DNA from: Chamaea fasciata
Lineage: Eukaryota > Chordata > Aves > Passeriformes > Sylviidae
Length of the DNA: 64,000 nt
Direction: 5' to 3'
Assembly (NCBI GenBank): GCA_029207755.1
Contig: JARCOQ010000003.1
Location: forward strand, 85,021,994-85,085,993
Part shown: positions 52,201 to 57,603 of the stretch, one piece after another
Layout of the letters: each line of letters opens with the position of its first letter
Numbering within the stretch: position 1 is the first letter of the stretch
Position numbers and translations under genes: made by a program
Notes under the pieces: generated by a model
Told to the model about the DNA's origin: nothing
Databases searched by the model: none
What the model saw: the letters and a program-made list of their open reading frames with translations, nothing else

Positions 52201-55200
52201 CACTACTGCTGTGGTAAGCAGGCCATTGACCAGAGTAGTTGCGTGAAAAGCATACGTTTTGTATTCAAATCACTTGCTGTGTTTGTATACATAAAAGTAC
52301 AAGCTTCACTGAAAGTTTTTTAGCTTTTTGTATTCACAATTAGATTTCAGCAAGCAAACTGTGCAAAATAGGTGAAAAGAAGAGGAATGCAGGGAGAGGC
52401 TTCTGGAGATAACATACCTTAAAATTAAAGCAATTCAGAGATACTCTAAATTAACCCTAATTTGCTGAATTCTTGACACACACACAAATCTGAAGCTTTT
52501 CTAATGTGGTTGGGTGCATGGATTTTACTAAATTGAGAAATTTATGCTGCCCGGTAAACACATAACCAATTTTTCACTCCTTGCTATTAAAGATGTCTTT
52601 TGGGTTATTATGCCTCTGTAATGTTAATAGTTTATAGAATGAAATTGGTGCTCATGTTCTAAAAATTTTCAGTAGTTGTCACTGTTCTTCATACTGCTCA
52701 ACAGGGTATTCTTTAAAAAAATGATAAATAGGATAAATATCTTATTCTATAATATATATGCCTTATATGTAATAAACTTTGTAAATAACAATGTAAAAAA
52801 GGAAGGTGCTGTAGTGTAATCTGCAGCTGTGAACATACATTCTTGTTCAGTGGCCATGGGAACCTCTTCATTCATGTTCACTTACTCCATAACTCTTTGC
52901 AGAACAATTAGCTCAGCTGGCAGCCAGCCTTAGGAGGCCAGAATTTGGTGCTCCAGGTCTTCCTGGCCGACCAGGGCCACCAGGTGCTCCAGGACCTGCT
53001 GGTGAAAATGGTTTCCCAGGACAGCTTGGCCCCCGTGGCCTGCCTGGCCTTAAAGGTCCCCCTGGTGAGATTGGGCGTAAAGGTCCTAAAGGTAAGAAAT
53101 TCTCCAACCAGCTTTCACTTGGTGACTGCTTCAGTTTTGGTTTTTTGGGGTTTGTTTGTTTTAGTCTTGTTGTTGTTGTTGCCCCCTTCCTTGGTTTACA
53201 GGCTGTGGATGTAAGCTGTACACATGTGAAGTCCGAAAAGGATCCCAAGTTAGGAATGTGAGCTGTTTGCTGTAACTGTTGTGTCACTTACCACAGTGAT
53301 TAAAGGGCTCATTGGCTCGGCTTTAGCAGGACTTATTTAGAGTGCTTTTTATGTGCTTTTTAGCACATAAAACCCACAAAACCTCAAAAGGCCATGAGAG
53401 TGAGAGTCAATAGAAGGCCTCTGACTCAGCTGCTTCCTTCTAGTTCAAGGCAGATGCCTGTCCTTTCTCATGCTGTAGAAGTCATTTGATCACAAACACT
53501 ACATGTGATTCCAGCAGTTGTTCTCATTCAGCCTGGCTGTTGACCTAACTTCTGCAAGATTCATGGTCCCAAGGGATGATGTAAGCAGTGAGATTACTTC
53601 ACTAAAATCTAGTCCACTTTTCTAAGCGCAGCCAGTTTATCACATTACAAGGGACTGATAATAAACTACCTTTTTATTTGTGTATTGTACTTGAGCCATT
53701 TAACATAATTTCACCAGGTGGCAGAGTCTATTGATTCTTTGGAAAGGACAAATCCATAATAAAAAATTGATTTACATTTTACACAAAATCTTTGATTTAA
53801 GCTAATCTTTTCTGTTCGTGACTGAGAGGTTCTATTCTCCTTCAGAGGATTACAGGGTAGAATTTTCTGCACAGTCTTACAACTACCATGCATGTATTAG
53901 TTTCTATTCAGCAGTGGTTTTGATTTGTTTTCCAAAAAGAAGGTCTTATTTAAAAATTGTCTTTTTGCACAAAGCTGGTCTGTTGCTGGAGTAGAGTGTT
54001 TACTTTTGATTCAAGGCTTATTTGAAAGTAAAATTTGGAAAACCTTTGAGAGAAGGAATAGAATACAAACAAAGCAAAACTTAACAGCATCATTCTGGAG
54101 CTTTGTTGCTGTTTTAATTCAATGTAATGTCATCTAAGAAACAAAAAACAGAAATACAAAGGTGATGTATGGGATATGCAAAATTTGATTCAACACACAG
54201 CAGGCTACACTGTGTTAATATTAAAAGAAAAAAATAAACAGAGCAAGAAAACCCCACCAAAACAAGAAAAATACTTGCCATAACTAATAAAAACCTAATC
54301 ATAACTTTCATCAACTTCTGAGTTACCTTAGAGTAAGCCTTGCAATACCAGTACAGATACAAGGGAAGTGGTGAATGCTGTCATGTGCAAGAGCTATAAT
54401 GATGGTACATGGCAGCCAACCTCAAAACTCTCAGTGCTTCACTCTGAGTTCCTGGTACTTACCAGAGTTCCACAGGAGTCACGGGGATCACCCTGATTTT
54501 CACCATTCATTTGGAGAGTTGTCTGAGACTGGAGTGAGGTGAAAAGGGTACTTGGACATGTGATTAAAGGGGACAGGAAAAGATGTTGAGAATAGTTTAA
54601 AAAAGGTCATAATAAATAGGAGATAGTGACACAGCAAAGTGTAACCCAAGGCACAGCAGAAGATACGAAGGAATGGTGATTTTAACAACAGCAACAATGG
54701 CAGAGTCAAAAAGAAGTACCTCAAGGAAGGAGATTTAGTTACATTGATGAGCAATCTGGGGTAGTGAAGGACTACTTCTGTTCAGAAACAGAAGTAAAAG
54801 GTGGGAGACATTTGGGGTAAACAGGAGTAAACACTATTTCGCAGTGTTAAGTAGCTGGAAAAACCAGAAGTACATATGGGAAACCTGAACTGGGACTTGT
54901 AATAGCTGTATTTAAAAAGACAGGCTGGATCTCCATGTTGACTAGTTAATCTGAAGCATGGAGATCAGATTCCTCCTTTAGTAGGATGTGTGCATCTTTT
55001 ATTAAAACCTGGACTTTTGTACTGACTCTTGTGTTGCTTTGCACAGCTTCCTTGTTTTCTGCTGTCCATTTCTAGGCAAGCCAGAAACCCAACAGTCTAT
55101 TCTTACTTACCTCACCACAGTACAAGACAGTATAGAAGCATAAAATAAAGTTCAGTTAAATATTAATAGGAATAAACTTGTGACTTTTAAATTGCATAAA

Positions 55201-57369
55201 AAAAAAAGGTAAGAAAACCCCAAACAAGATAAGGTATTCAAAATTAGTGTTATGGTATACATGGCAGTGAACAGACTATGAACTTTACAACCCCAGCAAC
55301 AAAAAAACTTCGTCTTACTAAGATGATTCAGATTTGGAGCAAGATATGGGCTTAAAGAAACTCTGAGCGTTTACCAAAGGAAAGTCTCCATGACATTATT
55401 ATATAAGAAAAAAATTATTTTGTGAAGGTAAAACAATGCCTTATGGGAATATCAACAGAATACTGTATCTGTACAGCCATGTTTTTTCTCCTCTGCACTG
55501 GCTGTCTTGAGGACTAACACATGAGAATTTTTACTTCTTAGCTGAGCTTGTATGGTTTTGCAGAAGCCAGTAACCTCAGTCTGTATCCCAAATATCCTGA
55601 AATCCTGGGACTTTGGTTTATTCCCGTTATATTGGCTGTGACATATATTTCATGTGGTACTTTATGTCCAGCTCTAGGTGGTTTCTTTCCCCCACAGTCT
55701 GTCTGCTTCTGAGTGAGACTCAAATGGGTAAAAAACCCAGTCAAATTCCAAACATTTTACACAGTTATGTGTCAGGACATTATTGAAAGATGCTAAGAAT
55801 ATATACAGCCAGCTGAATTCTCTGCTTATTAACTGTTCATTTCTGAAAGGGAATTTACTGATGAAAATGATATTCCAGGCAGACTGTAACTAATGTTTCA
55901 TGAATTTGCTCTAGGTGAACCAGGAGAAAGAGGTGAAAGAGGATTTCCAGGCAGAGGACTGAAAGGTTATCCTGGACCAAGAGGTCTTCCAGGTAAATAT
56001 AAAAGGGTGAGGAAAAAGAAGATATATGGTAAAAATCTACTCAGAACTGATACTTTAAGCTGCCTTGAAAAGATAAAAGGAGTCCATTAAGCAATAAACT
56101 CCAAAATTACAGTGCTTTGTAATTTTTACTTTATAGGTGGTGATTCAGTCAGAAATCAGACTTAAAAACTAAAAAGCAAAAAGCTACCTCCTAATTTATG
56201 TCAGTGTAGAAAGATTAGAAAAAACGTAAAGAAAGTACTAAAAAAAGAGAGGCAATTACACACATGAATAGGAATCGCCACTTTTAATATATCTTTTATA
56301 TATATTACATACACATTATATATAAAGATGAATTAAAAAAGGCCAAAAACTCCAAATTATCTCACTGGCAGACACAGCAGTCTTCAAAAGCTCCAGTCAT
56401 AATTTAGGATATTATTTTATATCTGGGGTAATTAATTGCAGTGTTATACGACATGGCTTCAGGGGAGGTTCCTGCTGATGGATGAAGCACAGCTGGCCTC
56501 TAGTGGCCAGCGAATGAACATAAACATATATTTCTACAGCACATTTCTGTGTTTATATAGCAAGATGATCTACTCATATGTGTTCTCCGGTGAAAAAGGA
56601 AAACAAACGTTTTGTATTTACTGATCCTGAGGATGTCTGTGTATTTCAGAGGTGTTTTCTGTAGAAATCTATCACTGGAAAAGGCTTCCTGAATTCACCA
56701 CTTTTCCTTTTTTCATTGAAGATTTAGAAGTAAAAACTACTTTAGTGCTCAGCAGTTCCAATCTTTACATCTGTTTCCTCAACAATCTGAGTTGGGCGGG
56801 GTGGGGGTGGGGGGGGGGCGGGGGAAGGTATTTCTTTTTCCGGACAGCTAATGAAATTCTGTGGTAGCAAGTAGCATCTACCCTGCCCTAGGTATTGGCA
56901 GCAGGGTTGCCTGAGTACAGTACCCTGCAGAGCTTTGTGCAGCAGCAGACCTGCACTAGTACAACTGGAGAGCACTGGGACTGAAATTTCATTGCTGCAG
57001 CTGTGTAATCCCAGACTGGGTGTCAGGTAGAGGAAAATTGTCCCTGTAAATTGGCACCCTTCTTGGGAATACCCTGAGAGCAGTGAAAAACCGTCTTCAT
57101 ACAGCTCTTAAGGACAGGATGCTAATTCTGTTTAAATGTTAATTCGTATGCTGCCCACGTTTAGACCTGCATCCACTTTTGCAGGTGAACCAGGCAAGGC
57201 CAGCTACGGCAGGGAAGGCCGTGACGGTGACCGAGGTCCCCCTGGGGTGGCCGGGCAGCCTGGGGTTCCCGGTCCCCCTGGCCCTCCTGGCCCTCCCGGG
57301 TACTGCGAGCCGGCGTCCTGCAGGGTGCAGGCGGGACAGAGAGCAGGGAAGAACATGAAAGGGCCCTGA
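3346..57369 (+). CDS. COL9A1: Collagen alpha-1(IX) chain, long form, exons 5-38 (joined exons, 5' end outside the window)
   Basis: COL9A1 encodes one chain of the fibril-associated (FACIT) collagen IX heterotrimer, which decorates type II collagen fibrils in cartilage and the eye. I joined 34 exons by GT-AG boundaries and reading phase. They encode the end of NC4 (thrombospondin-N/laminin-G-like), then COL3 (137 residues), NC3 (12), COL2 (339), NC2 (30), COL1 (115) and NC1 (20), ending in TGA. Gly-X-Y repeats, the NC3 motif CPSACPP, the NC2 stretch DQHIKQVC and the terminal CEPASC motif identify the alpha-1(IX) chain rather than alpha-2 or alpha-3. From memory, the human chain has the same exon lengths in the triple-helical part. 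The signal peptide and first four exons lie upstream. No frameshift or premature stop was found, so the gene looks intact. Identity is very secure; only exon numbering is inferred from the 38-exon human gene. Confidence 0.97.
7166..7769 (-). mobile_element. Solo LTR of an avian endogenous retrovirus-like element
   Basis: Read on the minus strand, the unit begins TGTCCTGGTTTTGCC and ends GTTAAACTACA, so it has the TG...CA ends of an LTR and is about 604 bp long. The order of blocks matches a high-copy LTR that I recognise from bird genomes: a TTTTGGATTTGTGCTG block, a GGGATATCCC block, a TATAAA-like element near 7490, and a GTGTGGGGCTTAG end. No adjacent coding region is seen, so it is a solo LTR. 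Target-site duplications are not evident. The retroviral class cannot be decided from memory. Confidence 0.65.
8160..8290 (+). mobile_element. Degraded fragment of the same avian LTR type
   Basis: The segment with AGAGTTAGCTTTCTTC, GCTGTGTTTTGGATTTAG and ATAATGTTGACAGC resembles the 5' third of the LTR found reversed at 7166-7769. It lacks the rest of the element. Boundaries are approximate, and the match is by eye. Confidence 0.4.
8741..8818 (+). CDS. COL9A1: COL9A1 exon 6, C-terminal part of NC4
   Basis: This 78-nt, phase 0-0 exon encodes [20 protein letters not shown] followed by GELPAR. It carries two NC4 cysteines (HCDP and GCGEL) that fit the domain's disulfides. The acceptor is TTTGCCAG and the donor GTGAGA. 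It lies at the upstream edge of the CpG-rich internal promoter and is the last exon before the short-form start. Confidence 0.96.
9329..9391 (+). CDS. COL9A1: COL9A1 alternative first exon (short form): signal peptide
   Basis: From ATG to the GTAAGT donor this exon encodes 21 residues. MARLL is followed by a leucine-rich hydrophobic core and ends CLGLAQ, a typical secretory signal with a probable cleavage site near the exon end. It ends in phase 0, so it can join exon 8 (first codon Arg, then Gly-Pro-Pro) to make a 675-residue chain without NC4. The human short isoform has the same AQ-RGPPG type of junction, skipping exon 7. Avian short form is known from cornea and vitreous. The start context has T at -3 and G at +4. 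The leader upstream is untranslated and of unknown length. Confidence 0.9.
9454..9474 (+). CDS. COL9A1: COL9A1 exon 7, 21-nt microexon at the NC4-COL3 junction
   Basis: The sequence between CCTCGCAG and GTAAGTGCG encodes VTQTGIE in phase 0-0. It occupies the place of the human ITPSQTTDE-like linker just before RGPPG. It is used in the long form only. Its acceptor is 62 nt from the donor of the alternative first exon. Confidence 0.88.
9475..10498 (+). other. COL9A1 intron 7
   Basis: The 5' half is moderately GC-rich, trailing off from the CpG island. Overlapping open frames on both strands here reflect base composition. No further exon is apparent. Confidence 0.75.
10499..10573 (+). CDS. COL9A1: COL9A1 exon 8, start of COL3
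   Basis: This 75-nt exon encodes one Arg, then eight Gly-X-Y triplets: five GPP, then GVP, GID, GID. Both isoforms share it, so it is the first common exon. The triple helix COL3 begins with its second codon. Confidence 0.97.
10574..11133 (+). other. COL9A1 intron 8
   Basis: AT-rich intron; I see nothing in it beyond the splice signals. Confidence 0.8.
11134..11169 (+). CDS. COL9A1: COL9A1 exon 9 (COL3)
   Basis: This 36-nt exon, preceded by TTGGTAG and followed by GTAAGT, encodes [12 protein letters not shown]. It is followed by an intron of only 109 nt. Confidence 0.96.
11279..11341 (+). CDS. COL9A1: COL9A1 exon 10 (COL3)
   Basis: This 63-nt exon encodes seven triplets, GPD to GAD. The acceptor CCTGAAG has a poor pyrimidine tract; the donor is GTGAGT. 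The length equals that of the human exon as I recall it. Confidence 0.95.
11342..13232 (+). other. COL9A1 intron 10
   Basis: A 1.9-kb AT-rich intron with short A and T runs. Nothing gene-like is seen. Confidence 0.75.
13233..13286 (+). CDS. COL9A1: COL9A1 exon 11 (COL3)
   Basis: This 54-nt exon encodes six triplets, [18 protein letters not shown]. The donor reads AAG/GTAGCA, weaker than the GTAAGT seen at most other exons of the gene. Confidence 0.95.
13287..13887 (+). other. COL9A1 intron 11
   Basis: A 0.6-kb intron. The 77-codon minus frame at 13511-13744 has no recognisable features. Confidence 0.75.
13888..13923 (+). CDS. COL9A1: COL9A1 exon 12 (COL3)
   Basis: This 36-nt exon encodes [12 protein letters not shown] between a TTTTAAAG acceptor and a GTGAGT donor. 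Confidence 0.96.
15130..15568 (+). mobile_element. CR1 LINE, 3' end fragment
   Basis: The fragment contains the end of the CR1 second open frame and its 3' untranslated tail (GTGACCTAATTGCAGCCTTC, a TTAGGAAGAAACTC block, GATGGGACTC). It closes with two copies of the octamer ATTCTGTG at 15552-15567. That octamer array is the hallmark 3' end of bird CR1. The usual 5' truncation is present and no element is coding-competent. Confidence 0.9.
17480..18080. other. Unexplained GC-richer patch in intron 12
   Basis: Base composition differs from the surrounding AT-rich intron. The minus strand has a 150-codon open frame (17567-18019), followed on that strand by a good donor-like CTG/GTGAGT at 17547/17546. 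No protein family is recognisable. It could be a degraded repeat or a noncoding antisense exon. Confidence 0.3.
19072..19112. repeat. 41-nt T homopolymer at the exon 13 acceptor
   Basis: An unbroken run of T ends 13 nt before exon 13 and forms an extreme polypyrimidine tract. Its length is likely to vary between alleles and is prone to sequencing error. Confidence 0.9.
19126..19149 (+). CDS. COL9A1: COL9A1 exon 13 (COL3, with helix imperfection)
   Basis: This 24-nt exon encodes GKGLLGPP. The first two residues form a two-residue G-K step before the next Gly, an imperfection of the triplet repeat. The human chain has GRGIPGPP at the same place, so the kink is an old feature. Confidence 0.94.
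19150..19456 (+). other. COL9A1 intron 13
   Basis: A 307-nt intron with nothing besides splice signals. Confidence 0.8.
19457..19510 (+). CDS. COL9A1: COL9A1 exon 14 (COL3)
   Basis: This 54-nt exon has six triplets, [18 protein letters not shown], with a TTGTAG acceptor and a GTAAGT donor. Confidence 0.97.
19511..21131 (+). other. COL9A1 intron 14
   Basis: A 1.6-kb intron. A 42-T run (19625-19666) followed by CCCTCTGCAG mimics an acceptor, but no collagen frame follows. The rest is AT-rich. Confidence 0.75.
19625..19666. repeat. 42-nt T homopolymer
   Basis: A pure T run begins 115 nt downstream of exon 14 and is followed by a decoy acceptor-like CTGCAG. Confidence 0.9.
21132..21185 (+). 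CDS. COL9A1: COL9A1 exon 15 (COL3)
   Basis: This 54-nt exon encodes [18 protein letters not shown]. Its acceptor is TTTTAAAG and its donor GTAAGT. Confidence 0.97.
21186..22792 (+). other. COL9A1 intron 15
   Basis: A 1.6-kb intron. The 134-codon plus frame at 21580-21984 shows no family features. The intron ends with four AATTT units directly before the AG of exon 16. Confidence 0.75.
22771..22790 (+). repeat. (AATTT)4 microsatellite forming the exon 16 acceptor region
   Basis: Four AATTT units directly precede the AG at 22791-22792. They replace the usual uninterrupted pyrimidine tract with regularly spaced AA pairs. Confidence 0.9.
22793..22825 (+). CDS. COL9A1: COL9A1 exon 16 (end of COL3, start of NC3)
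   Basis: This 33-nt exon encodes GTIGLQ, the end of COL3, and DGDVL, the start of NC3. It aligns with GTIGFHDGDPL of human. The donor is GTAAGA. Confidence 0.94.
22921..22977 (+). CDS. COL9A1: COL9A1 exon 17 (NC3 hinge, start of COL2)
   Basis: This 57-nt exon encodes CPSACPP, then four triplets [12 protein letters not shown]. The two cysteines belong to the NC3 hinge where the three type IX chains are disulfide-linked. NC3 is 12 residues here, the alpha-1 size. The glycosaminoglycan site of collagen IX is in alpha-2, not in this chain. The preceding intron is only 95 nt. Confidence 0.96.
22978..23699 (+). other. COL9A1 intron 17
   Basis: A 0.7-kb intron in which I see nothing gene-like. Confidence 0.8.
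23700..23753 (+). CDS. COL9A1: COL9A1 exon 18 (COL2)
   Basis: This 54-nt exon encodes [18 protein letters not shown] with an ATTTTAG acceptor and a GTAAAA donor. It is lysine-rich like its human counterpart. Confidence 0.96.
23754..24957 (+). other. COL9A1 intron 18
   Basis: A 1.2-kb intron; its only recognisable content is a reversed CR1 tail at 24387-24668. Confidence 0.8.
24387..24668 (-). mobile_element. CR1 LINE, 3' end fragment, reversed
   Basis: It opens on the plus strand with ATCATAGAATCATAGAAT, the reverse complement of the CR1 octamer tail. It continues with the complement of the CR1 3' region (ATCATCTTGTCCGACCCCTC, CCCTGGGAAACCTGTTCCAG). It is 5'-truncated, with no coding capacity. 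Confidence 0.92.
24958..25011 (+). CDS. COL9A1: COL9A1 exon 19 (COL2)
   Basis: This 54-nt exon encodes [18 protein letters not shown], nearly identical to the human exon. It has a TTCCCAG acceptor and a GTAAAG donor. Confidence 0.97.
25012..27354 (+). other. COL9A1 intron 19
   Basis: A 2.3-kb intron. A small hairpin lies at 25198-25229. A GC-richer patch at about 26220-26760, with overlapping minus frames, looks like degraded retroelement sequence, but I cannot assign it. Confidence 0.7.
27355..27408 (+). CDS. COL9A1: COL9A1 exon 20 (COL2)
   Basis: This 54-nt exon encodes [18 protein letters not shown]. It is rich in Ile and poor in Pro compared with its neighbours, as in the human GLRGITGLVG exon. 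Confidence 0.96.
27409..28885 (+). other. COL9A1 intron 20
   Basis: A 1.5-kb intron with a TA/TATATC microsatellite soon after the donor and a 17-T run at 28741. No other element is seen. Confidence 0.8.
27441..27549. repeat. (TA)n / (TATATC)n compound microsatellite
   Basis: About 109 nt of alternating TA with interspersed TATATC hexamers lie 33 nt after the exon 20 donor. The apparent protein frame through it is a chance translation of the repeat. Confidence 0.95.
28886..28939 (+). CDS. COL9A1: COL9A1 exon 21 (COL2)
   Basis: This 54-nt exon encodes [18 protein letters not shown] with a TTGTAG acceptor and a GTAAGT donor. Confidence 0.97.
28940..29504 (+). other. COL9A1 intron 21
   Basis: A 0.6-kb intron; nothing but splice signals is seen. 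Confidence 0.8.
29505..29558 (+). CDS. COL9A1: COL9A1 exon 22 (COL2)
   Basis: This 54-nt exon encodes [18 protein letters not shown] with a TCTGTAG acceptor and a GTGAGT donor. The following intron is 188 nt. Confidence 0.97.
29747..29800 (+). CDS. COL9A1: COL9A1 exon 23 (COL2)
   Basis: This 54-nt exon encodes [18 protein letters not shown]. The donor is GTATGT. The following intron is 107 nt. Confidence 0.97.
29908..29961 (+). CDS. COL9A1: COL9A1 exon 24 (COL2)
   Basis: This 54-nt exon encodes [18 protein letters not shown], almost the human sequence. The donor is GTAAGG. The following intron is 214 nt. Confidence 0.97.
30176..30229 (+). CDS. COL9A1: COL9A1 exon 25 (COL2)
   Basis: This 54-nt exon encodes [18 protein letters not shown] with a TTACAG acceptor and a GTAAGT donor. 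It closes a run of eight 54-nt exons (18-25). Confidence 0.97.
30230..31312 (+). other. COL9A1 intron 25
   Basis: A 1.1-kb intron; no recognisable element. Confidence 0.75.
31313..31357 (+). CDS. COL9A1: COL9A1 exon 26 (COL2)
   Basis: This 45-nt exon encodes [15 protein letters not shown], with acceptor TCTTCCAG and donor GTAAAA. Confidence 0.96.
31358..32170 (+). other. COL9A1 intron 26
   Basis: A 0.8-kb AT-rich intron; nothing further is seen. Confidence 0.8.
32171..32224 (+). CDS. COL9A1: COL9A1 exon 27 (COL2)
   Basis: This 54-nt exon encodes [18 protein letters not shown]. The donor is GTAAAA. The next intron is just 94 nt. Confidence 0.97.
32319..32372 (+). CDS. COL9A1: COL9A1 exon 28 (COL2)
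   Basis: This 54-nt exon encodes [18 protein letters not shown]. The acceptor CAAAACAG has a weak pyrimidine tract; the donor is GTAAGT. Confidence 0.97.
32373..40893 (+). other. COL9A1 intron 28, the longest in the window
   Basis: This 8.5-kb intron lies in the middle of COL2. It contains a 28-T run at 34248-34275 and open frames of 161 and 146 codons at 34916-35401 and 37015-37455. Neither frame has family features, codon bias or splice context that I can support. No mobile element could be identified with confidence. Its length makes it the natural place in the gene for unmarked regulatory sequence, but none is visible. Confidence 0.7.
34248..34275. repeat. 28-nt T homopolymer in intron 28
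   Basis: An uninterrupted T run with no nearby retroelement end recognised. Confidence 0.9.
40894..40947 (+). CDS. COL9A1: COL9A1 exon 29 (COL2)
   Basis: This 54-nt exon encodes [18 protein letters not shown], close to the human GSRGELGPVGSPGLPGKL. The acceptor is GTTGCCAG and the donor GTAAGC. Confidence 0.97.
40948..41697 (+). other. COL9A1 intron 29
   Basis: A 0.75-kb intron; nothing gene-like is seen. Confidence 0.8.
41698..41769 (+). CDS. COL9A1: COL9A1 exon 30 (COL2)
   Basis: This 72-nt exon encodes eight triplets from [10 protein letters not shown] to GGKGDR. The acceptor is TTTTCACAG and the donor GTAAGA. Confidence 0.97.
41846..41901. repeat. 28-nt tandem duplication
   Basis: Two identical 28-nt units (41846-41873 and 41874-41901) start GAGCATGAATTAATG. 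They are followed by a partial, diverged third copy (GAGCGTGAGTTA). The array begins 76 nt after the exon 30 donor. Confidence 0.9.
44639..44677. repeat. Perfect 14-bp inverted repeat, 11-nt loop
   Basis: The arms TCTTCTATGTCAGC and GCTGACATAGAAGA are exact reverse complements. The repeat is isolated in intron 30. Confidence 0.9.
45235..45270. promoter_or_regulatory. Cluster of three AP-1 consensus sites
   Basis: The heptamer TGAGTCA occurs at 45235, 45252 and 45264, each preceded by AAT or ATT context (repeat unit AATTGAGTCATT). Spacing between starts is 17 and 12 bp. The last site is 640 nt upstream of exon 31. The consensus for Fos/Jun dimers is well established; activity here is inferred only. 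Confidence 0.45.
45911..45946 (+). CDS. COL9A1: COL9A1 exon 31 (COL2)
   Basis: This 36-nt exon encodes [12 protein letters not shown]. The donor is GTAAGT and the following intron is 102 nt. Confidence 0.97.
46049..46093 (+). CDS. COL9A1: COL9A1 exon 32 (COL2)
   Basis: This 45-nt exon encodes [15 protein letters not shown], with a GATACAG acceptor and a GTAAGG donor. GDG is a triplet with Gly in the third position, so the frame of the helix is kept. Confidence 0.96.
46635..46700. repeat. TA-rich microsatellite
   Basis: TATATA runs are interrupted by GTACAT and followed by CTAT tetramers. Confidence 0.9.
47227..47271. repeat. T-rich homopolymer (14 T, G, 30 T)
   Basis: The run is followed by CCAG and resembles an acceptor. 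The downstream frame stops at once, so I do not call an exon. Confidence 0.9.
47868..47900 (+). CDS. COL9A1: COL9A1 exon 33 (COL2)
   Basis: This 33-nt exon encodes [11 protein letters not shown]. It ends inside a triplet, whose third residue (Val) is the first codon of exon 34; human has the same arrangement. The acceptor is CTTTTTAG and the donor GTAAGT. Confidence 0.95.
48321..48415. repeat. (TTTTA)n pentanucleotide microsatellite
   Basis: About 19 TTTTA units lie in tandem, followed by degenerate T-rich sequence to about 48445. Its frame translates as repeated FILFY and is not a gene. Confidence 0.95.
49198..49228. repeat. 31-nt T homopolymer
   Basis: An uninterrupted T run in intron 33, about 160 nt before the reversed LTR. 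Confidence 0.9.
49388..49857 (-). mobile_element. Solo LTR of a second avian retroelement type
   Basis: On the minus strand the unit starts TGTATTTGGTTTGAGTGGCA and ends near TTAGTCA, giving TG...CA ends over about 470 bp. It holds a TATTTAA-like box near 49668 and an AATAAA signal at 49501-49506 (minus strand), in the order expected of an LTR. I recognise the block order from bird genomes. No internal coding region is attached. Ends are judged by eye. Confidence 0.6.
50590..50736 (+). CDS. COL9A1: COL9A1 exon 34 (COL2, largest helical exon)
   Basis: This 147-nt exon begins with Val, completing the split triplet of exon 33, then has 16 triplets from [12 protein letters not shown] to GSEGPA. 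Its 49 codons match the human exon length as I recall it. The acceptor is CTTTGTCAG and the donor GTAAGT. Confidence 0.97.
51095..51825 (+). mobile_element. Avian LTR, same type as 7166-7769, split by CR1
   Basis: The left part (TTTGGTTGGGATACAG, then GGATTTGTGCTGAAAATAG) ends near 51190. The match resumes after 51430 with GTAGGTTGGAGGTGCACA, CCATACCATGTGGCATCATG, an ATTAAA signal at 51746-51751 and a closing GGGGTTAAACAGTGGCA. The intervening segment is CR1. The right end lies 96 nt upstream of exon 35. Confidence 0.6.
51190..51428 (+). mobile_element. CR1 LINE tail nested inside the LTR
   Basis: TTAGATTAGATATTAGGAGG, the GATGCTCCATCCCTGGAAGG block and CAAGCCAAGCCATTCTCTG are the CR1 3' end in plus orientation. 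It is 5'-truncated, and the octamer tail is reduced to one degenerate copy. Confidence 0.85.
51922..51976 (+). CDS. COL9A1: COL9A1 exon 35 (end of COL2, start of NC2)
   Basis: This 55-nt exon encodes GKE, the last COL2 triplet, then [15 protein letters not shown] of NC2 and one base of the next codon. NC2 is the non-collagenous joint that helps register and trimerise the chains, and its cysteine is conserved in human. The acceptor is AATTCTAG and the donor GTAAAT. Confidence 0.96.
51977..52902 (+). other. COL9A1 intron 35
   Basis: A 0.9-kb AT-rich intron. The 108-codon plus frame at 51997-52323 has no features and is likely chance. Confidence 0.75.
52903..53091 (+). CDS. COL9A1: COL9A1 exon 36 (end of NC2, start of COL1)
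   Basis: This 189-nt exon completes a Glu codon and encodes [14 protein letters not shown], closing the 30-residue NC2. It continues with 16 COL1 triplets from [10 protein letters not shown] to GRKGPK and one base of the next Gly codon. The NC2 segment is amphipathic, as expected of a short coiled coil. The donor is GTAAGA. Confidence 0.97.
53092..55914 (+). other. COL9A1 intron 36
   Basis: A 2.8-kb intron with a perfect 11-bp hairpin at 53347-53372. No gene or recognisable mobile element is seen; short frames on both strands are unsupported. Confidence 0.75.
55915..55992 (+). CDS. COL9A1: COL9A1 exon 37 (COL1, with helix imperfection)
   Basis: This 78-nt exon encodes [12 protein letters not shown], the two-residue step GR, then [12 protein letters not shown]. 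The G-R step matches the imperfection in human (GPPGRGPNG). Both ends split a Gly codon after its first base. The acceptor is GCTCTAG and the donor GTAAAT. Confidence 0.96.
55993..57184 (+). other. COL9A1 intron 37
   Basis: A 1.2-kb intron with a G-rich tract at 56794-56824. Otherwise I see nothing. Confidence 0.75.
56794..56824 (+). repeat. G-rich tract, possible G-quadruplex
   Basis: The sense strand has GGGCGGGGTGGGGGTGGGGG followed by further G runs, so at least four runs of three or more G are separated by single bases. This fits the usual G-quadruplex pattern in DNA or in the pre-mRNA. Confidence 0.7.
57185..57369 (+). CDS. COL9A1: COL9A1 exon 38, coding part (end of COL1, NC1, stop)
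   Basis: It completes a Gly codon and encodes [20 protein letters not shown], then GVA GQP GVP and three [11 protein letters not shown] follows, then [15 protein letters not shown] and TGA. The KASY imperfection and the cysteine pair in CEPASC are shared with human alpha-1(IX). These cysteines, at the COL1-NC1 junction, form interchain disulfides in collagen IX. The chain terminus differs from the human KGPDP-type end in its last few residues. Confidence 0.97.
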
Positions 57370-57603
57370 GAGTGCCACCGTGTGCCGGCATCAATTTACA
57401 TCCTGCACAGACAGCTGAGGACAAAGTAACGAATGACGGAGAAATGCAGATACGGACAAACCTTCCAACCAAGGTTTCAGTAAGGTATTTTTAACACAGT
57501 GGTTGTATGTTCTTCCAAAAGGAGTACTTAGCAACACAAGCTGGAACAATGGTGCTTACAGAAATACACAGGTGATGCCTTCTCCCTTCTCCTTTTGGGG
57601 GGA

